Assembly (NCBI RefSeq): GCF_003173595.1
Contig: NZ_QGNZ01000001.1
Location: 124,001 to 188,000, forward strand
Reading direction: 5' to 3'
Length of the DNA stretch: 64,000 nt
Source: Pedobacter yonginensis
Lineage (GTDB): Bacteria > Bacteroidota > Bacteroidia > Sphingobacteriales > Sphingobacteriaceae
The notes below the pieces were generated by a model. That model saw only the letters and a list, made by a program, of their open reading frames with translations, was not told the DNA's origin and made no database searches. A program made the translations under genes and the position numbers. Of the stretch, positions 1 to 8,865 are shown one piece after another; position 1 is the first letter of the stretch; each line of letters opens with the position of its first letter.

Positions 1-458
1 CTCACCGCTTGGTATTTTCTGCTGAACGTTTTACTTATTTTATTGTAACTGTATGATGAGCTGTTTGTTCCCTTGATTTTTTGCCGAGCTAAAATGTTTT
101 TCGTGATGTTATTAATGTTTGATACGTCTTTAAATGAGAATGTTATCGTTGCAACATAGTTATTAAAATCGCTGGTGCTTTTTACATTGGAAATGCCTTC
201 TGATTTTTTAAGATAGGCAACGGCTTCATTTAATTCTTGTTGCAATTTTGCTTTACTCGGCACTTTGTAACCTTGAATGCTATCCAGCAGCATGACCGAT
301 GCAAGCTTCGTTCTACTCTGGCTCAAGTTTATGGTTAAGGCTACGTCTCCAGTGCCATCGTTTTTAAGGGAAATTTCCTCAATAACCTGAAAGCATGAGC
401 TGAGCAGCAGAATAATAAAAACAGGAAGAAAGGCGGCATAAAAACGTTTAAGCCTCAT
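1..458 (-). CDS. Lipoprotein of unknown function, C-terminus cut by window edge
   Basis: An open frame of 152 codons runs from an ATG at 458 off the left edge, so only the N-terminal part is seen. Residues 1-22 form a lipoprotein signal: a basic start, a hydrophobic stretch and a lipobox ending L-S-S-C with the lipidated Cys at 22. The mature part begins with an alternating pattern (ISLKNDGTGDVALTINLSQS) typical of a beta-rich periplasmic domain. I do not recognise a family. It is divergent from ccmE across a 248-base gap and is probably unrelated to it. Attachment to a membrane is inferred from the lipobox only. Confidence 0.72.
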   Translation of the reverse strand, partial: MRLKRFYAAFLPVFIILLLSSCFQVIEEISLKNDGTGDVALTINLSQSRTKLASVMLLDSIQGYKVPSKAKLQQELNEAVAYLKKSEGISNVKSTSDFNNYVATITFSFKDVSNINNITKNILARQKIKGTNSSSYSYNKISKTFSRKYQAV

Positions 459-672
459 AGTCGTAAAATTAGGTGCCGGAATGTATTGTTGTAAAGGGAA
501 ATCTGATTTTCAAAAATAATAAATTATGACTAATATTTATGTGAAGCGATGGTTTTTCTTAGAACCATTACAAATAGCTACCAATCAGCTTTTAATTTGC
601 ATTAAACTATCAGCTAATTGTCAATATAAAGACAAGATAAATGTAAAAGAACCGCCACTAAGCCTATTTTTC

Positions 673-680
673 TATCTTTG
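673..680 (+). promoter_or_regulatory. Bacteroidota -7 promoter element upstream of ccmE
   Basis: TATCTTTG matches the Bacteroidota primary-sigma -7 consensus TAnnTTTG. It lies 26 bases before the ccmE ATG, which predicts a short leader. No clear TTTG sits at the -33 spacing, so the match rests on one box. Confidence 0.5.
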
Positions 681-706
681 TTACCAGCTTTTACAACAAT
701 ATCAAA

Positions 707-1138
707 ATGAAAAAAAGTGCCATCATTGGATTGATTACAATCGCGATTTCTGTAGGGATTTTATTCAGCTTAAATGCGAATACGGATACTTATTCAAATT
801 TTAAACAAGCTTCTGCATCTGAAAAGGAAGAGCATGTTATGGGTTATTGGGAAAAATCAAAGGGTACTTATTATGATGCGGTAAAAGATGCCAATCATTT
901 TTCTTTCCATATGAAAGATGAAAAAGGCGAGATTCGTGAAGTGGTGTATAGTGGTACAAAACCTCAAGATTTTGAAAAATCTGAAAAATTGGTTCTTATT
1001 GGAAAAATGAATAAGGATAAATTTTACGCCTCAAAAATTCTAATGAAATGCCCTTCAAAATATAATAATAACCTGGTTGAAGTAAATAAAAACGGCACGG
1101 TTGAAGAAGTAGGCAAAGAAGGCGAGAAAAAAATATAA
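707..1138 (+). CDS. ccmE: Cytochrome c maturation protein CcmE, CxxxY type
   Basis: CcmE is the periplasmic haem chaperone of the System I cytochrome c maturation pathway; it binds haem covalently and passes it to CcmF. The 143-residue protein has one N-terminal membrane anchor (about residues 4-22) and then a compact beta-rich OB-fold domain. Near the end, where proteobacterial CcmE has the haem-binding His in an HxxxY motif, this one reads C115-P-S-K-Y119, a CxxxY motif as known for some delta-proteobacterial and archaeal CcmE. It is 7 bases upstream of ccmF, so the two are surely cotranscribed. The ccmA-D genes are not adjacent: the upstream gene is on the other strand. The alternative frame starting at 526 overlaps it and is not credible. 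Confidence 0.9.
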   Translation: MKKSAIIGLITIAISVGILFSLNANTDTYSNFKQASASEKEEHVMGYWEKSKGTYYDAVKDANHFSFHMKDEKGEIREVVYSGTKPQDFEKSEKLVLIGKMNKDKFYASKILMKCPSKYNNNLVEVNKNGTVEEVGKEGEKKI

Positions 1139-1145
1139 AAATTTA

Positions 1146-3611
1146 ATGGATATTCAATTTGTAGGCGAAAACCTGTTGCCGGGTCAAATCGGGCAGTTTT
1201 TTATTGTGTTGGCGTTTTGTGCATCGTTACTTTCAACAGTAGCGTATTTTTATGCCAGTCGCGATAAAAATTTAGAAGATAAATCTTGGCGAAACCTAGG
1301 CAGAATTGGATTTCTAATCAATTGGGCCAGCATTATTGGTATCGGCGCCATTTTATTTTATTTAATTTTAGGTCATTACTTCGAATATTATTACGTTCAG
1401 TCGCACTCCTCCAAACAGCTTCCTGTTTATTATATTATTTCTGCATTTTGGGAAGGGCAGGAGGGCAGTTTCTGGCTTTGGGCTTTTTGGCAGTCGTTTT
1501 TAGGCGGTCTTTTAATTTGGAAGGCCAAAACGTGGGAACGTCCGGTAATGACGGTCGTTGCATTTTCTCAAGTGTTTTTAACCTCGATGATGTTGGGTGT
1601 CGAAATCTTCGGCGAGCGCATCGGGAGTTCTCCCTTTATCTTGTTGAGAGATGCGATTGATTTGAAGGCACAGGCACCTGTTGTGTTCGCAAACCCAGAA
1701 AATTATAAAAATTACCTCAAATTTATTACCGATGGTAAAGGCTTAAATCCACTTTTGCAAAATTATTGGATGGTTATTCACCCACCTACCTTGTTTTTAG
1801 GTTTTGCGAGTATGGTGGTTCCTTTTGCCTATGGTATTGCTGGTTTATGGCAAAAAAGATATAAAGAATGGATTAAACCTGCTATGCCGTGGACGCTTTT
1901 TGCGGTAATGGTTTTAGGAACGGGTATCATCATGGGCTCTTTCTGGGCTTATGAGGCCTTAAACTTCGGTGGTTTCTGGGCATGGGATCCTGTAGAAAAT
2001 GCCTCATTAATACCATGGTTAACCCTAATTGGTGCGGTACACGTAATGATTGCCTATAAAAATACTGGACATGCCTATTTTACTGCCATTGCCCTAGTAT
2101 TTTTAAGTTTCTTACTTGTGCTTTATGCTTCCTTTTTAACACGAAGTGGAATTTTGGGCGATACCTCCGTACATTCATTTACAGATATGGGTATGTTTGG
2201 TCACTTGATTCTTTATAATGTAGTGTTTGCGGTTTTGGCCATAGCGCTCATCATAATCAGATGGAAAGAATTGCCAATCACCACTAAGGATGAAGAAACC
2301 TATTCTCGCGAATTTTGGATGTTTATTGGTGCCTTGGTTGTAACTGTTGCTTGTATTCAGGTGATTTTTTCTACTTCCGTTCCTGTTTTCAATAAGGCCT
2401 TTGGTACAAACTTCACCCCTCCAATTGATGCTGTAAAATATTATAATCAGTGGCAGGCCCCTTTTGCGGTTTTGATTACGCTAATTTCTGGTTTCTCTCA
2501 ATATTTAAAATACAAACGGACAGATCCAAGGAAATTCTATAGCAGTCTAGTATCGGCCATTCTTTTTTCCATTGTTTTAACCGCAGGTTTGGTTTATATA
2601 ACGGGTATATACATCAATACCATGTATATCCTAATTACTTTTAGCTGTATGTTCGCCGTGCTTTCTAATGCAAGTATTCTTTATCAAGCATTTGGCGGTA
2701 AGGCAAAGTTGGCTGGATCGGCAGTGGCGCACATAGGCTTTGCATTTTTAATTTTAGGTGCTTTAATTTCTGCTGCTACAAATAAGCCAATCTCCATCAA
2801 TAGCAATAACTTTATTCCGGTAAAAGACTTCGAAAAAACAGAGAAACCTGGCGAAAACATTATGTTATACAAAAACGAACCTAAAAAAATGGGTAAGTAC
2901 ACGGTAACCTATGTAAGCGATACAACGGTAGCTCCAAATACCATTTATCAACTAAACTTTAAAGTTTATGATGAGGGGGGTAAGCTAAAAGAAGATTTTA
3001 ATTTGCATCCGCATGTTCAGGATAATGATAAGATGGGTTTAATTGCCTCGCCAGATACGAAGCACTACCTAACTTACGATGTTTATACCCATATTACGAG
3101 TGCTGCCATTAAGCAAGAATCTCATGGAGACCATGAAGGTCATTCTGATGATGAAAATTATAAAGCCCCTAGAATTGTAAAAGTGGCTGTTGGCGATACC
3201 ATTCACACTTCGAGCGGCATTGTAACCGTTAAGGCATTAAATAGAAACCCAACCGCCAAAGATTTGGTTTTAGCACAAGGTGATTATGCAGTTGGTTTGC
3301 CATTAGAAATTAACTCTAGCGGTAAAATTTACAATACTGAGCCTATTTTCCTGATTAAAGGAAACAATACTTTCGATTTTGCACGTAAAGTAGAGGGTTT
3401 AGATTTAAAATTCCGCTTTTCTAAAGTTCTTCCTGATGAGAAAAAAGTAGAATTGCAGATTTTTGAAAAACCACAACAGGCGAAAGATTGGGTGGTTTTC
3501 AAAGCCATTGAATTCCCTTTCATTAATTTATATTGGGCTGGAACCATTGTAATGGTTGTTGGCTTTATGATTTCCATTTTTAGAAGAAGAAAAGAAGCTA
3601 AAGTAGCCTAG
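1146..3611 (+). CDS. ccmF: Cytochrome c haem lyase subunit CcmF/CcsA family
   Basis: CcmF is a polytopic inner-membrane protein that takes haem from CcmE and attaches it to apocytochromes c. The 821-residue product has the WWD haem-handling signature (GGFWAWDPVENASLIPWL at roughly residues 278-295), many hydrophobic helices, and a long periplasmic insertion near the C-terminus (about residues 550-780) before a final helix and a basic tail RRRKEAK. The insertion carries a His-rich stretch (HGDHEGHSDDE). The length is larger than the 640-660 residues usual for proteobacterial CcmF; I infer the insertion explains this. It directly follows ccmE in one operon. Confidence 0.93.
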   Translation: MDIQFVGENLLPGQIGQFFIVLAFCASLLSTVAYFYASRDKNLEDKSWRNLGRIGFLINWASIIGIGAILFYLILGHYFEYYYVQSHSSKQLPVYYIISAFWEGQEGSFWLWAFWQSFLGGLLIWKAKTWERPVMTVVAFSQVFLTSMMLGVEIFGERIGSSPFILLRDAIDLKAQAPVVFANPENYKNYLKFITDGKGLNPLLQNYWMVIHPPTLFLGFASMVVPFAYGIAGLWQKRYKEWIKPAMPWTLFAVMVLGTGIIMGSFWAYEALNFGGFWAWDPVENASLIPWLTLIGAVHVMIAYKNTGHAYFTAIALVFLSFLLVLYASFLTRSGILGDTSVHSFTDMGMFGHLILYNVVFAVLAIALIIIRWKELPITTKDEETYSREFWMFIGALVVTVACIQVIFSTSVPVFNKAFGTNFTPPIDAVKYYNQWQAPFAVLITLISGFSQYLKYKRTDPRKFYSSLVSAILFSIVLTAGLVYITGIYINTMYILITFSCMFAVLSNASILYQAFGGKAKLAGSAVAHIGFAFLILGALISAATNKPISINSNNFIPVKDFEKTEKPGENIMLYKNEPKKMGKYTVTYVSDTTVAPNTIYQLNFKVYDEGGKLKEDFNLHPHVQDNDKMGLIASPDTKHYLTYDVYTHITSAAIKQESHGDHEGHSDDENYKAPRIVKVAVGDTIHTSSGIVTVKALNRNPTAKDLVLAQGDYAVGLPLEINSSGKIYNTEPIFLIKGNNTFDFARKVEGLDLKFRFSKVLPDEKKVELQIFEKPQQAKDWVVFKAIEFPFINLYWAGTIVMVVGFMISIFRRRKEAKVA

Positions 3612-3645
3612 GTTAATTTATAGCATTTCTGATAAAACTTAATTC

Positions 3646-4410
3646 ATGAAGATTGCAATTTTAGGTTCGGGAAACGTGGCCACGCATTTATCCAAAGCTT
3701 TACAAGCCATTGGCGAAGATTTGGTGCAGGTTTATAGTCCGAATATAGAACATGCAAAAATCTTGGCCGAGCCTTTAGGCGCTTCTGCAATAAATCATTT
3801 AAATGAAGTTGTTAAAGATGCTGATTTGTACATCATTTCTGTTAAAGATGATGCTATTGCAGCTGTAGCAGAAGGTTTAAAGGGGGCTAATGGCATAGTT
3901 GTACATACCTCTGGCACTACCGATTCGAATATACTTTCTTCAAAATTTGAAAATGCTGGTGTTTTATATCCACTGCAAACATTTTCAAAAAGCAAAGAAG
4001 TATCATTTGAGCGTATTCCCTTGTGTGTAGAAGCCAATACCGATCATAATTTTGATGTGTTAAATAAATTGGCGCATAAATTAAGCAATCAGGTATATCA
4101 TCTTGATGCTGAAAAGCGCAGAGTGTTACATTTAGCAGCGGTTTTTGCCTGTAATTTTACCAATCATATGTATGCGCTTGCCAATGAGTTGTTGGTTAAA
4201 AATAATTTGGACTTTGAAATCATCAAACCGCTAATTGCTGAAACTGCTGATAAAGTTATGGCTAACCTACCTGAAAATGTGCAGACTGGCCCAGCAATAC
4301 GTGAAGACAATATCACTATAAAAAAGCATTTAGATATGCTTTCAGACCTGCCTGAATTGCAGGAGATTTATCAAAAATTAAGCAATAGCATTAAAATATC
4401 GCACAAATAG
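3646..4410 (+). CDS. Rossmann-fold DUF2520 protein (NADP-dependent oxidoreductase-like)
   Basis: The 254-residue protein starts with a dinucleotide-binding motif (IAILGSGNVATHLSKAL, GxGxxA pattern) and continues with the F420/NADP-oxidoreductase-like N-terminal domain and a helical DUF2520 C-terminal half (about 125-245). Such proteins resemble 6-phosphogluconate dehydrogenase-type folds, but no substrate is established. It begins 34 bases after ccmF and is followed by ferredoxin. In Bacteroidota it commonly neighbours kdsC and maf, as it does here within 3 kb. The cofactor is inferred from the motif; the reaction is unknown. Confidence 0.82.
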   Translation: MKIAILGSGNVATHLSKALQAIGEDLVQVYSPNIEHAKILAEPLGASAINHLNEVVKDADLYIISVKDDAIAAVAEGLKGANGIVVHTSGTTDSNILSSKFENAGVLYPLQTFSKSKEVSFERIPLCVEANTDHNFDVLNKLAHKLSNQVYHLDAEKRRVLHLAAVFACNFTNHMYALANELLVKNNLDFEIIKPLIAETADKVMANLPENVQTGPAIREDNITIKKHLDMLSDLPELQEIYQKLSNSIKISHK

Positions 4411-4432
4411 TTCGTATTACGCTTTTGCTTGT

Positions 4433-4440
4433 TACTTTTG
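4433..4440 (+). promoter_or_regulatory. Possible -7 promoter element before the ferredoxin gene
   Basis: TACTTTTG matches TAnnTTTG and ends 10 bases before the ferredoxin ATG at 4451, implying an almost leaderless transcript. There is no well-placed -33 TTTG. Confidence 0.35.
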
Positions 4441-4450
4441 CATTATAATT

Positions 4451-4783
4451 ATGAGCATTTATAAATTAAAAATAAATTTTGAAGAAGCAGACCATGAATC
4501 TATAGAATTGCCTATAGCAGCAGGAGAGTCTGTTTTAGATGTTTGTCTGGATAACGGAATTGACCTTCAGCACAATTGTGGTGGCGTTTGTGGTTGCAGT
4601 ACCTGCCATGTGTACGTAACGAAGGGTATGGATCATATTGAGGAGATTTCTGATAAAGAAGAAGATTTTATTGATAGAGCCGTTCGTCCGAAAATAACAT
4701 CGCGTTTGGGTTGCCAGTGCGTAGTTATTGATGGCGATATTGAAGTTACGATACCTGATCAGTCAGATTTTATGGGACACTAA
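4451..4783 (+). CDS. fdx: Adrenodoxin-type [2Fe-2S] ferredoxin
   Basis: A soluble electron carrier. The 110-residue protein has the plant/adrenodoxin cluster-ligand pattern C43-x5-C49-x2-C52 and a distal C88, with extra Cys at 47 and 90. The spacing and the C-terminal RLGCQC block match the ISC-type ferredoxin that supplies electrons for iron-sulfur cluster assembly. IscX follows 44 bases downstream, as in isc operons, which supports the assembly role over a P450 or other partner. The short promoter-like box at 4433 suggests independent expression. Confidence 0.9.
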   Translation: MSIYKLKINFEEADHESIELPIAAGESVLDVCLDNGIDLQHNCGGVCGCSTCHVYVTKGMDHIEEISDKEEDFIDRAVRPKITSRLGCQCVVIDGDIEVTIPDQSDFMGH

Positions 4784-4827
4784 AAGTCCTGCATTTTAAA
4801 CCATTTCCAAAACCACATTAATCAAAC

Positions 4828-5073
4828 ATGAATAACGATAAATTTGCCCTACCCATATACTGGAATGATTATGAAGATATTGCGATGTCTTTATATGAGA
4901 AATTCGGTGATGATTTTACTGAAACCAAAATTTACAGAATTCGTTTCACCGAATTATTGGAATGGGTTTTAGAGTTGCCAAATTTTAAAGGCACCCGCGC
5001 AGAAAGTAGCGAAGGGCACTTGGAGCAAATCCAAACCGCTTGGTGTTACGAGTGGAGAGATAATCAAAATTAA
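4828..5073 (+). CDS. iscX: IscX-like iron-sulfur assembly accessory protein
   Basis: This 81-residue acidic protein matches the small IscX family: an N-terminal W-x-D-Y-E-D-I-A helix, F-G-D-x-F near residue 25, and a C-terminal Q-x-A-W-x-x-E-W motif. In enterobacteria IscX binds IscS and iron and tunes cluster assembly; a role with the upstream ferredoxin is inferred from position. The family length is about 65-80 residues, so it appears complete. Gap to ferredoxin 44 bases, same strand. Confidence 0.85.
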   Translation: MNNDKFALPIYWNDYEDIAMSLYEKFGDDFTETKIYRIRFTELLEWVLELPNFKGTRAESSEGHLEQIQTAWCYEWRDNQN

Positions 5074-5157
5074 GCTTCATTTCCAGCAAATAACTTTGAT
5101 GTGATTTGTTAATTCGGGAGGCTAGTCTACTACAAAACGACAAGCATTTATAACCGC

Positions 5158-5685
5158 ATGTTTCTACAAAAGTTAAAAGACATTTCTACTTTTATTTTTG
5201 ATGTTGATGGTGTATTAACTGATGGCAGTATCCAGATTACGGATAGCGGCCAAGGTTTACGTACCTTCAACATTAAAGATGGTTATGCCATGCAACTGGC
5301 TGTAAAAAAGGGTTATAAGGTTTGCATAATCTCTGGTGGAGATGGCATCGCAATGGCCAAACGTTTCAGTAATCTTGGCATTACCGATGTTTATTTAGGC
5401 GCTGGAAACAAAGTTGATATTTTTAAACAATACCTCATCGATAAAAATATTACAGCGGATGAAGTGTTGTATATGGGCGATGATATTCCTGATTTAAATG
5501 TAATGAAATTGGTAGGCTTGCCAACTTGCCCCGCTGATGCGGTGGAAGAAATAAAAGCCATTTCTAAATTCGTATCGCCATACCCCGGCGGTAAAACAGC
5601 TGTTCGCCATATTATTGAAAGCGTACTTAAAGTGCAAGGGAAATGGCAAGATGCACAGCCAAATGCATCCGACTCTGGTAAATAA
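5158..5685 (+). CDS. kdsC: HAD phosphatase, KdsC-type (KDO 8-phosphate phosphatase)
   Basis: KdsC removes phosphate from 3-deoxy-D-manno-octulosonate 8-phosphate in lipopolysaccharide core synthesis. The 175-residue protein has HAD motif I as FDVDGVLTDG (nucleophile and acid Asp at about 15 and 17), motif II I-I-S-G-G near residue 60, and motif III/IV M-G-D-D-I-P-D-L near residue 105. It lacks a cap domain, as C0-type KdsC enzymes do, and has the family's usual length. Its neighbourhood with DUF2520 and maf is typical of Bacteroidota. A paralogous acyl-neuraminate-linked phosphatase is possible but less likely. Confidence 0.86.
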   Translation: MFLQKLKDISTFIFDVDGVLTDGSIQITDSGQGLRTFNIKDGYAMQLAVKKGYKVCIISGGDGIAMAKRFSNLGITDVYLGAGNKVDIFKQYLIDKNITADEVLYMGDDIPDLNVMKLVGLPTCPADAVEEIKAISKFVSPYPGGKTAVRHIIESVLKVQGKWQDAQPNASDSGK

Positions 5686-5803
5686 AATCGCCGAACTTTA
5701 CCTTTCAAAAATACATCCTGGAATTGTAGCATTGAAGTTACATCTGCCGATTAAACTTTTGAGTTGATTTGCATTCAAACCAATCTAAAAATTCAACAAA
5801 AAC

Positions 5804-6205
5804 ATGAAAAAATTAATGACGATTTGCGCATTGTTGTTCTCGGTAATAACTTATGCGAACGCCCAGCAGGGTGGTGGCCCAGGTAGAGGGGGAATGATGA
5901 TGAAACCAGAAGATCGGGTAAAACAGTTAGATGAAAAATTAAAATTGAGTGCTGATCAAAAAGCAAAATTAACCGTTGTGTTTACTGAACAGGCTGAATC
6001 GATGAAAAAAATGCGTGATGAAATGCAAGCTGGTGACAGAGATGCGATGAGAGAAAAGATGCAAAAAATGCGTACAGATAATGAAACTCAAGTAACTGCC
6101 GTTTTAACAGAAGATCAGAAAAAAGCCTATAAAACTTGGCAAGATGAGCAACGTGCTGAAATGCAAAAACGTATGCAAGAACGTCAAGGTGGTGGAAATA
6201 ACTAA
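5804..6205 (+). CDS. Small secreted Spy/DUF4890-like helical protein
   Basis: The 133-residue protein has a signal peptide (residues 1-20, ending A-N-A-Q), a Gly/Met-rich linker (GGGPGRGGMMM) and then a charged, strongly helical segment rich in Met, Lys, Glu and Gln (about 35-128). The block L-S-A-D-Q-K-A-K-L and the later L-T-E-D-Q-K-K-A-Y repeat the LTxxQ pattern of Spy/CpxP-like periplasmic proteins. Spy-like proteins act as periplasmic chaperones, but function here is only inferred from pattern. It stands alone between kdsC and maf. Confidence 0.72.
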   Translation: MKKLMTICALLFSVITYANAQQGGGPGRGGMMMKPEDRVKQLDEKLKLSADQKAKLTVVFTEQAESMKKMRDEMQAGDRDAMREKMQKMRTDNETQVTAVLTEDQKKAYKTWQDEQRAEMQKRMQERQGGGNN

Positions 6206-6262
6206 TTAAAGGGAGTTTGGTTTGAGCCCTAAGGCACAACGCCCAAAGCAAATTGCAATTAA

Positions 6263-6367
6263 GATGCTGAAATAAATTTAGCATGACGGATTGTTTATTC
6301 CGCATGACGGATTGTTCTTCCAGCATCACGGATGGGTTTAAGGTATCGCCACCCTGAATTTATTTCA
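6263..6367. repeat. REP-like dispersed element, copy 1 (degenerate)
   Basis: Begins GATGCTGAAATAAATTTAGC and ends with a reverse-oriented arm CACCCTGAATTTATTTCA, with two internal copies of GCATGACGGATTGTT. The same two arms recur at 51513-51595 and one arm at 8819-8845. The arms are inverted repeats of each other around CTGAAATAAATTCAG, so the RNA or DNA can form a hairpin. The rest of the 317-base gap before maf shows nothing else. Confidence 0.7.
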
Positions 6368-6522
6368 ATGGCTTGCTACTTTTAAAAGATATTTTGATTA
6401 TCTCGAACTCACATTAGTTTGTGATCCAAAAACGAAATACAAAAGCAACCTTAGGGTTGCTTTTGCTATTTTATGCCGATTTAAATTATTTTTCTTCTTT
6501 TCTTTGCGGTAAAAATAAACTT

Positions 6523-7086
6523 ATGTTAGCCACTACACCAATTATACTCGCTTCTAAATCACCTCGCAGGCAGGAACTCTTAACACTAATGGGCTTAAAT
6601 TTTAAGGTCGAGCTTAAAGATGTTGACGAAAGTTATCCTGACGGACTAAGCCCGGCGGAGATTGCTGTTTACATTTCGGAAAAAAAGGCCAAGGCATTTA
6701 ATGCAAACGGAGAGATTGTGATTACAGCAGATACTATTGTTGCTTTAAATGGGGAAATTCTAGGTAAACCCGAGAATCGGACGCATGCTCAAGAAATGCT
6801 GAGGAAATTATCTGGTAGCAAACACGAAGTGTACACCGGTGTCACCCTTGCAAAAGGGGATTTGATTCATTCCTTTTACGATCGCACAGAAGTGTATTGT
6901 AAAGCTGTAACTAACGAAGAAATCGATTTTTATATTGATCATTACCATCCATTTGATAAGGCGGGAAGCTACGGTGTGCAAGATTGGTGGGGCATTGTGG
7001 TGGTGCAAAGAATTGAGGGCTCTTATACCAATGTAATGGGTTTGCCAACGGAGAAACTCTACAATGAATTATTAAAAATGGTTTAG
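6523..7086 (+). CDS. maf: Maf-type nucleotide pyrophosphatase
   Basis: Maf proteins hydrolyse dTTP, UTP or modified nucleotides as house-cleaning enzymes and were first described as septum-formation inhibitors. I chose the ATG at 6523 over the earlier GTG at 6421 because the family motif I-L-A-S-x-S-P-R-R-x-E-L starts within ten residues of it and the product is then the usual length (187 residues). Further motifs are the catalytic I-T-A-D-T-I-V (about residues 68-74) and G-K-P, plus K-A-G-S-Y-G-V-Q-D. These fit the dTTP/UTP (YhdE) subgroup. It lies in the conserved DUF2520-kdsC-maf neighbourhood. Confidence 0.9.
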   Translation: MLATTPIILASKSPRRQELLTLMGLNFKVELKDVDESYPDGLSPAEIAVYISEKKAKAFNANGEIVITADTIVALNGEILGKPENRTHAQEMLRKLSGSKHEVYTGVTLAKGDLIHSFYDRTEVYCKAVTNEEIDFYIDHYHPFDKAGSYGVQDWWGIVVVQRIEGSYTNVMGLPTEKLYNELLKMV

Positions 7087-7143
7087 CGCAATTCCTTTAT
7101 GGAATTCTTGTTCGCTTTTCATCATGGTATAAAATAATTTAAG

Positions 7144-7815
7144 ATGAAAAGTTCAAGCCTAGAAATTACCATCCCAAAACCTTGCCATGCCGATTGGCAT
7201 TCAATGGAAAAAAGAGATCAAAGCAAGTTCTGTACATTGTGTAGCAAATCGGTATTCGATTTTTCAAAATACAGTGATGCAGAAATTATCCAGCTATTGT
7301 CAAACGCCACAGGTGAAATATGTGGTCGGTTGAGTGTTTCTCAATTAAACAGCTTAAATTATCAATTAATGGTTGCACCTGCGGGTAAGAGCTGGCTTAA
7401 ATATTTGGGCGTATTGGCTATAGGCGCGAGTATTTTTGTGTCAGAAGCAAATGCAACTGTTTTAAAGCCATCTATTGCCATAGAAAAAAACATGGAGGCA
7501 AAACCCTCAGATTCTAAACCTAAGTCTGTAAAAAAGATTTATGGATACGTTGTTGACGTCAATAACAAACCAATGGAGGGCATCAGGCTTGTTCTGCAGA
7601 ACACAAAGCTTTATGCATCAACAGATAAAAATGGTCGCTATGAAATTAAGCTACCCAATGGTTTTGATACGAAAAACATTAACCTAACGGTAGAAAGCAT
7701 AAGATTTGATGGAGCTTTGCTTGTAAACTACAATATGGAGAAACAAAATAACCTGATTTTATCTGCTCAAGAAAAAATGATTATGGGTAAAATTATAATG
7801 GCCCCTAGGGGTTAG
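7144..7815 (+). CDS. Carboxypeptidase-regulatory-like domain protein with Cys-rich N-terminus
   Basis: The 223-residue protein opens with P-C-H-A-D-W and a C-T-L-C-S-K-S-V-x-D-F-S block (residues 12-42), an N-terminal module common in Bacteroidota proteins before a membrane helix. One hydrophobic helix follows at about residues 82-102. Residues 130-215 form a carboxypeptidase-regulatory-like beta-sandwich (I-Y-G-Y-V-V-D-V, then T-D-K-N-G-R-Y-E-I). Function is unknown; a cytosolic zinc-binding or redox module linked to a periplasmic sandwich is inferred. Its stop codon overlaps the stop of the convergent ppx gene by three bases. Confidence 0.72.
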   Translation: MKSSSLEITIPKPCHADWHSMEKRDQSKFCTLCSKSVFDFSKYSDAEIIQLLSNATGEICGRLSVSQLNSLNYQLMVAPAGKSWLKYLGVLAIGASIFVSEANATVLKPSIAIEKNMEAKPSDSKPKSVKKIYGYVVDVNNKPMEGIRLVLQNTKLYASTDKNGRYEIKLPNGFDTKNINLTVESIRFDGALLVNYNMEKQNNLILSAQEKMIMGKIIMAPRG

Positions 7816-8732
7816 GCTTCCATGGCCGTAGCTAGGATGCCCATTTTTAAATCGTAAGTGGATAAAGCTAACTGATTGATTTTTAGGCGCCCGAGTACGT
7901 AGTTTGTGATTAGGGTTGCCATTACGATCATATCAACTCTTAAAGGAATCATTCCGGGCATGTTCAGTCGCGTAGCGTGCGAGGCTGCAATTAATTCGAT
8001 TGTGGTAGAAATATATTCATCAAAATTAAATTCGAAGGTTTTAATGGTGCTGATGTCGATATCCAATTTTCTCTTTTGGATGATTAATTCTGCAAAGGTT
8101 TCGAATGCCCCTGCCGAGCCAATCAGTTTATCGGGCTGATGTATTTCGCAGATTTCAAATAGATCTTGCAGTTGGTTTTGAATATGATTCAGAATGGCAT
8201 TTTTATCATCATCTGATATTGGATCGGATTTGTAATGTTGTTGCATTAACCTTGCTGCACCGATATTATAACTTTTCTTCCAAATCAGCTTTTCAACGTC
8301 GCAAAGGATAAACTCCACACTTCCCCCACCGATATCAATGATTAAAGATTTCCCTTGAATTGCTCCGCTAAGTTTCACGCCTTCGTAAATCAATTCGGCT
8401 TCTTCTTCGCCAGTTATGGTGTCGATTTCAATTCCAGCTTGGCTTTTAGCTTGTTTCACAAAGTCGCTTCCATTTTCAGCACTTCTCACCGCAGATGTTG
8501 CTGTGGCCTTCACTTTATCTACATCAAAACTCGAAATCGTTGTGCTGAAGTCTTTAAGGGTGTTAATGCCTCTCTCAAAAGCAGCAGGGATGATGATGTT
8601 ATCGTTAATTCGGCCTTCACCCAACTTAACCGGAACGTTGGTTTTGTAGAGTAGCTCAAATCGATTGCCAAAGATTTCTGCGATTAAAAGATGGAAAGTA
8701 TTTGTCCCTAAATCAATAATGGCTAGGCGCAT
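7812..8732 (-). CDS. ppx: Ppx/GppA family phosphatase
   Basis: The 306-residue protein has the ASKHA-type phosphate loop I-D-L-G-T-N-T-F-H-L at the start, a second loop I-I-D-I-G-G-G-S-V-E-F near residues 140-150 and a G-S-A-G-A-F-E motif near 205. Members hydrolyse polyphosphate or guanosine pentaphosphate. This is the short form of about 300 residues without the C-terminal HD domain, which is usual in Bacteroidota. Which substrate it uses cannot be told from sequence. It stands alone on the minus strand. Confidence 0.9.
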   Translation of the reverse strand: MRLAIIDLGTNTFHLLIAEIFGNRFELLYKTNVPVKLGEGRINDNIIIPAAFERGINTLKDFSTTISSFDVDKVKATATSAVRSAENGSDFVKQAKSQAGIEIDTITGEEEAELIYEGVKLSGAIQGKSLIIDIGGGSVEFILCDVEKLIWKKSYNIGAARLMQQHYKSDPISDDDKNAILNHIQNQLQDLFEICEIHQPDKLIGSAGAFETFAELIIQKRKLDIDISTIKTFEFNFDEYISTTIELIAASHATRLNMPGMIPLRVDMIVMATLITNYVLGRLKINQLALSTYDLKMGILATAMEA

Positions 8733-8818
8733 AATGTGTTATTTATTTGTAAGCATAAAATAGCATATAAAGTTAACATGAGTTTGGGTTAGCAAAAAAT
8801 ATCTTTTGAAATGAATCA

Positions 8819-8845
8819 AGACCCTGAAAGAAACTCAAGGTGACG
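8819..8845. repeat. Half REP-like element (one arm)
   Basis: AGACCCTGAAAGAAACTCAAGGTGACG, shown here only by its key parts, is the reverse complement of the right arm found at 51568-51595, with a few changes (AGACCCTGAAA at the start, GGTGACG at the end). It lies in the ppx-dnaJ gap. Confidence 0.5.
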
Positions 8846-8865
8846 AAAGTTTGTAAGTATCTTCT

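Noticed and set aside
526..804. 92-codon plus-strand frame upstream of ccmE
   Set aside because: Overlaps ccmE in another frame, contains the ccmE promoter box and has no protein-like pattern.
6421..6522. N-terminal extension of maf from a GTG
   Set aside because: The added 34 residues are outside the family pattern, and the family start motif follows the ATG at 6523.
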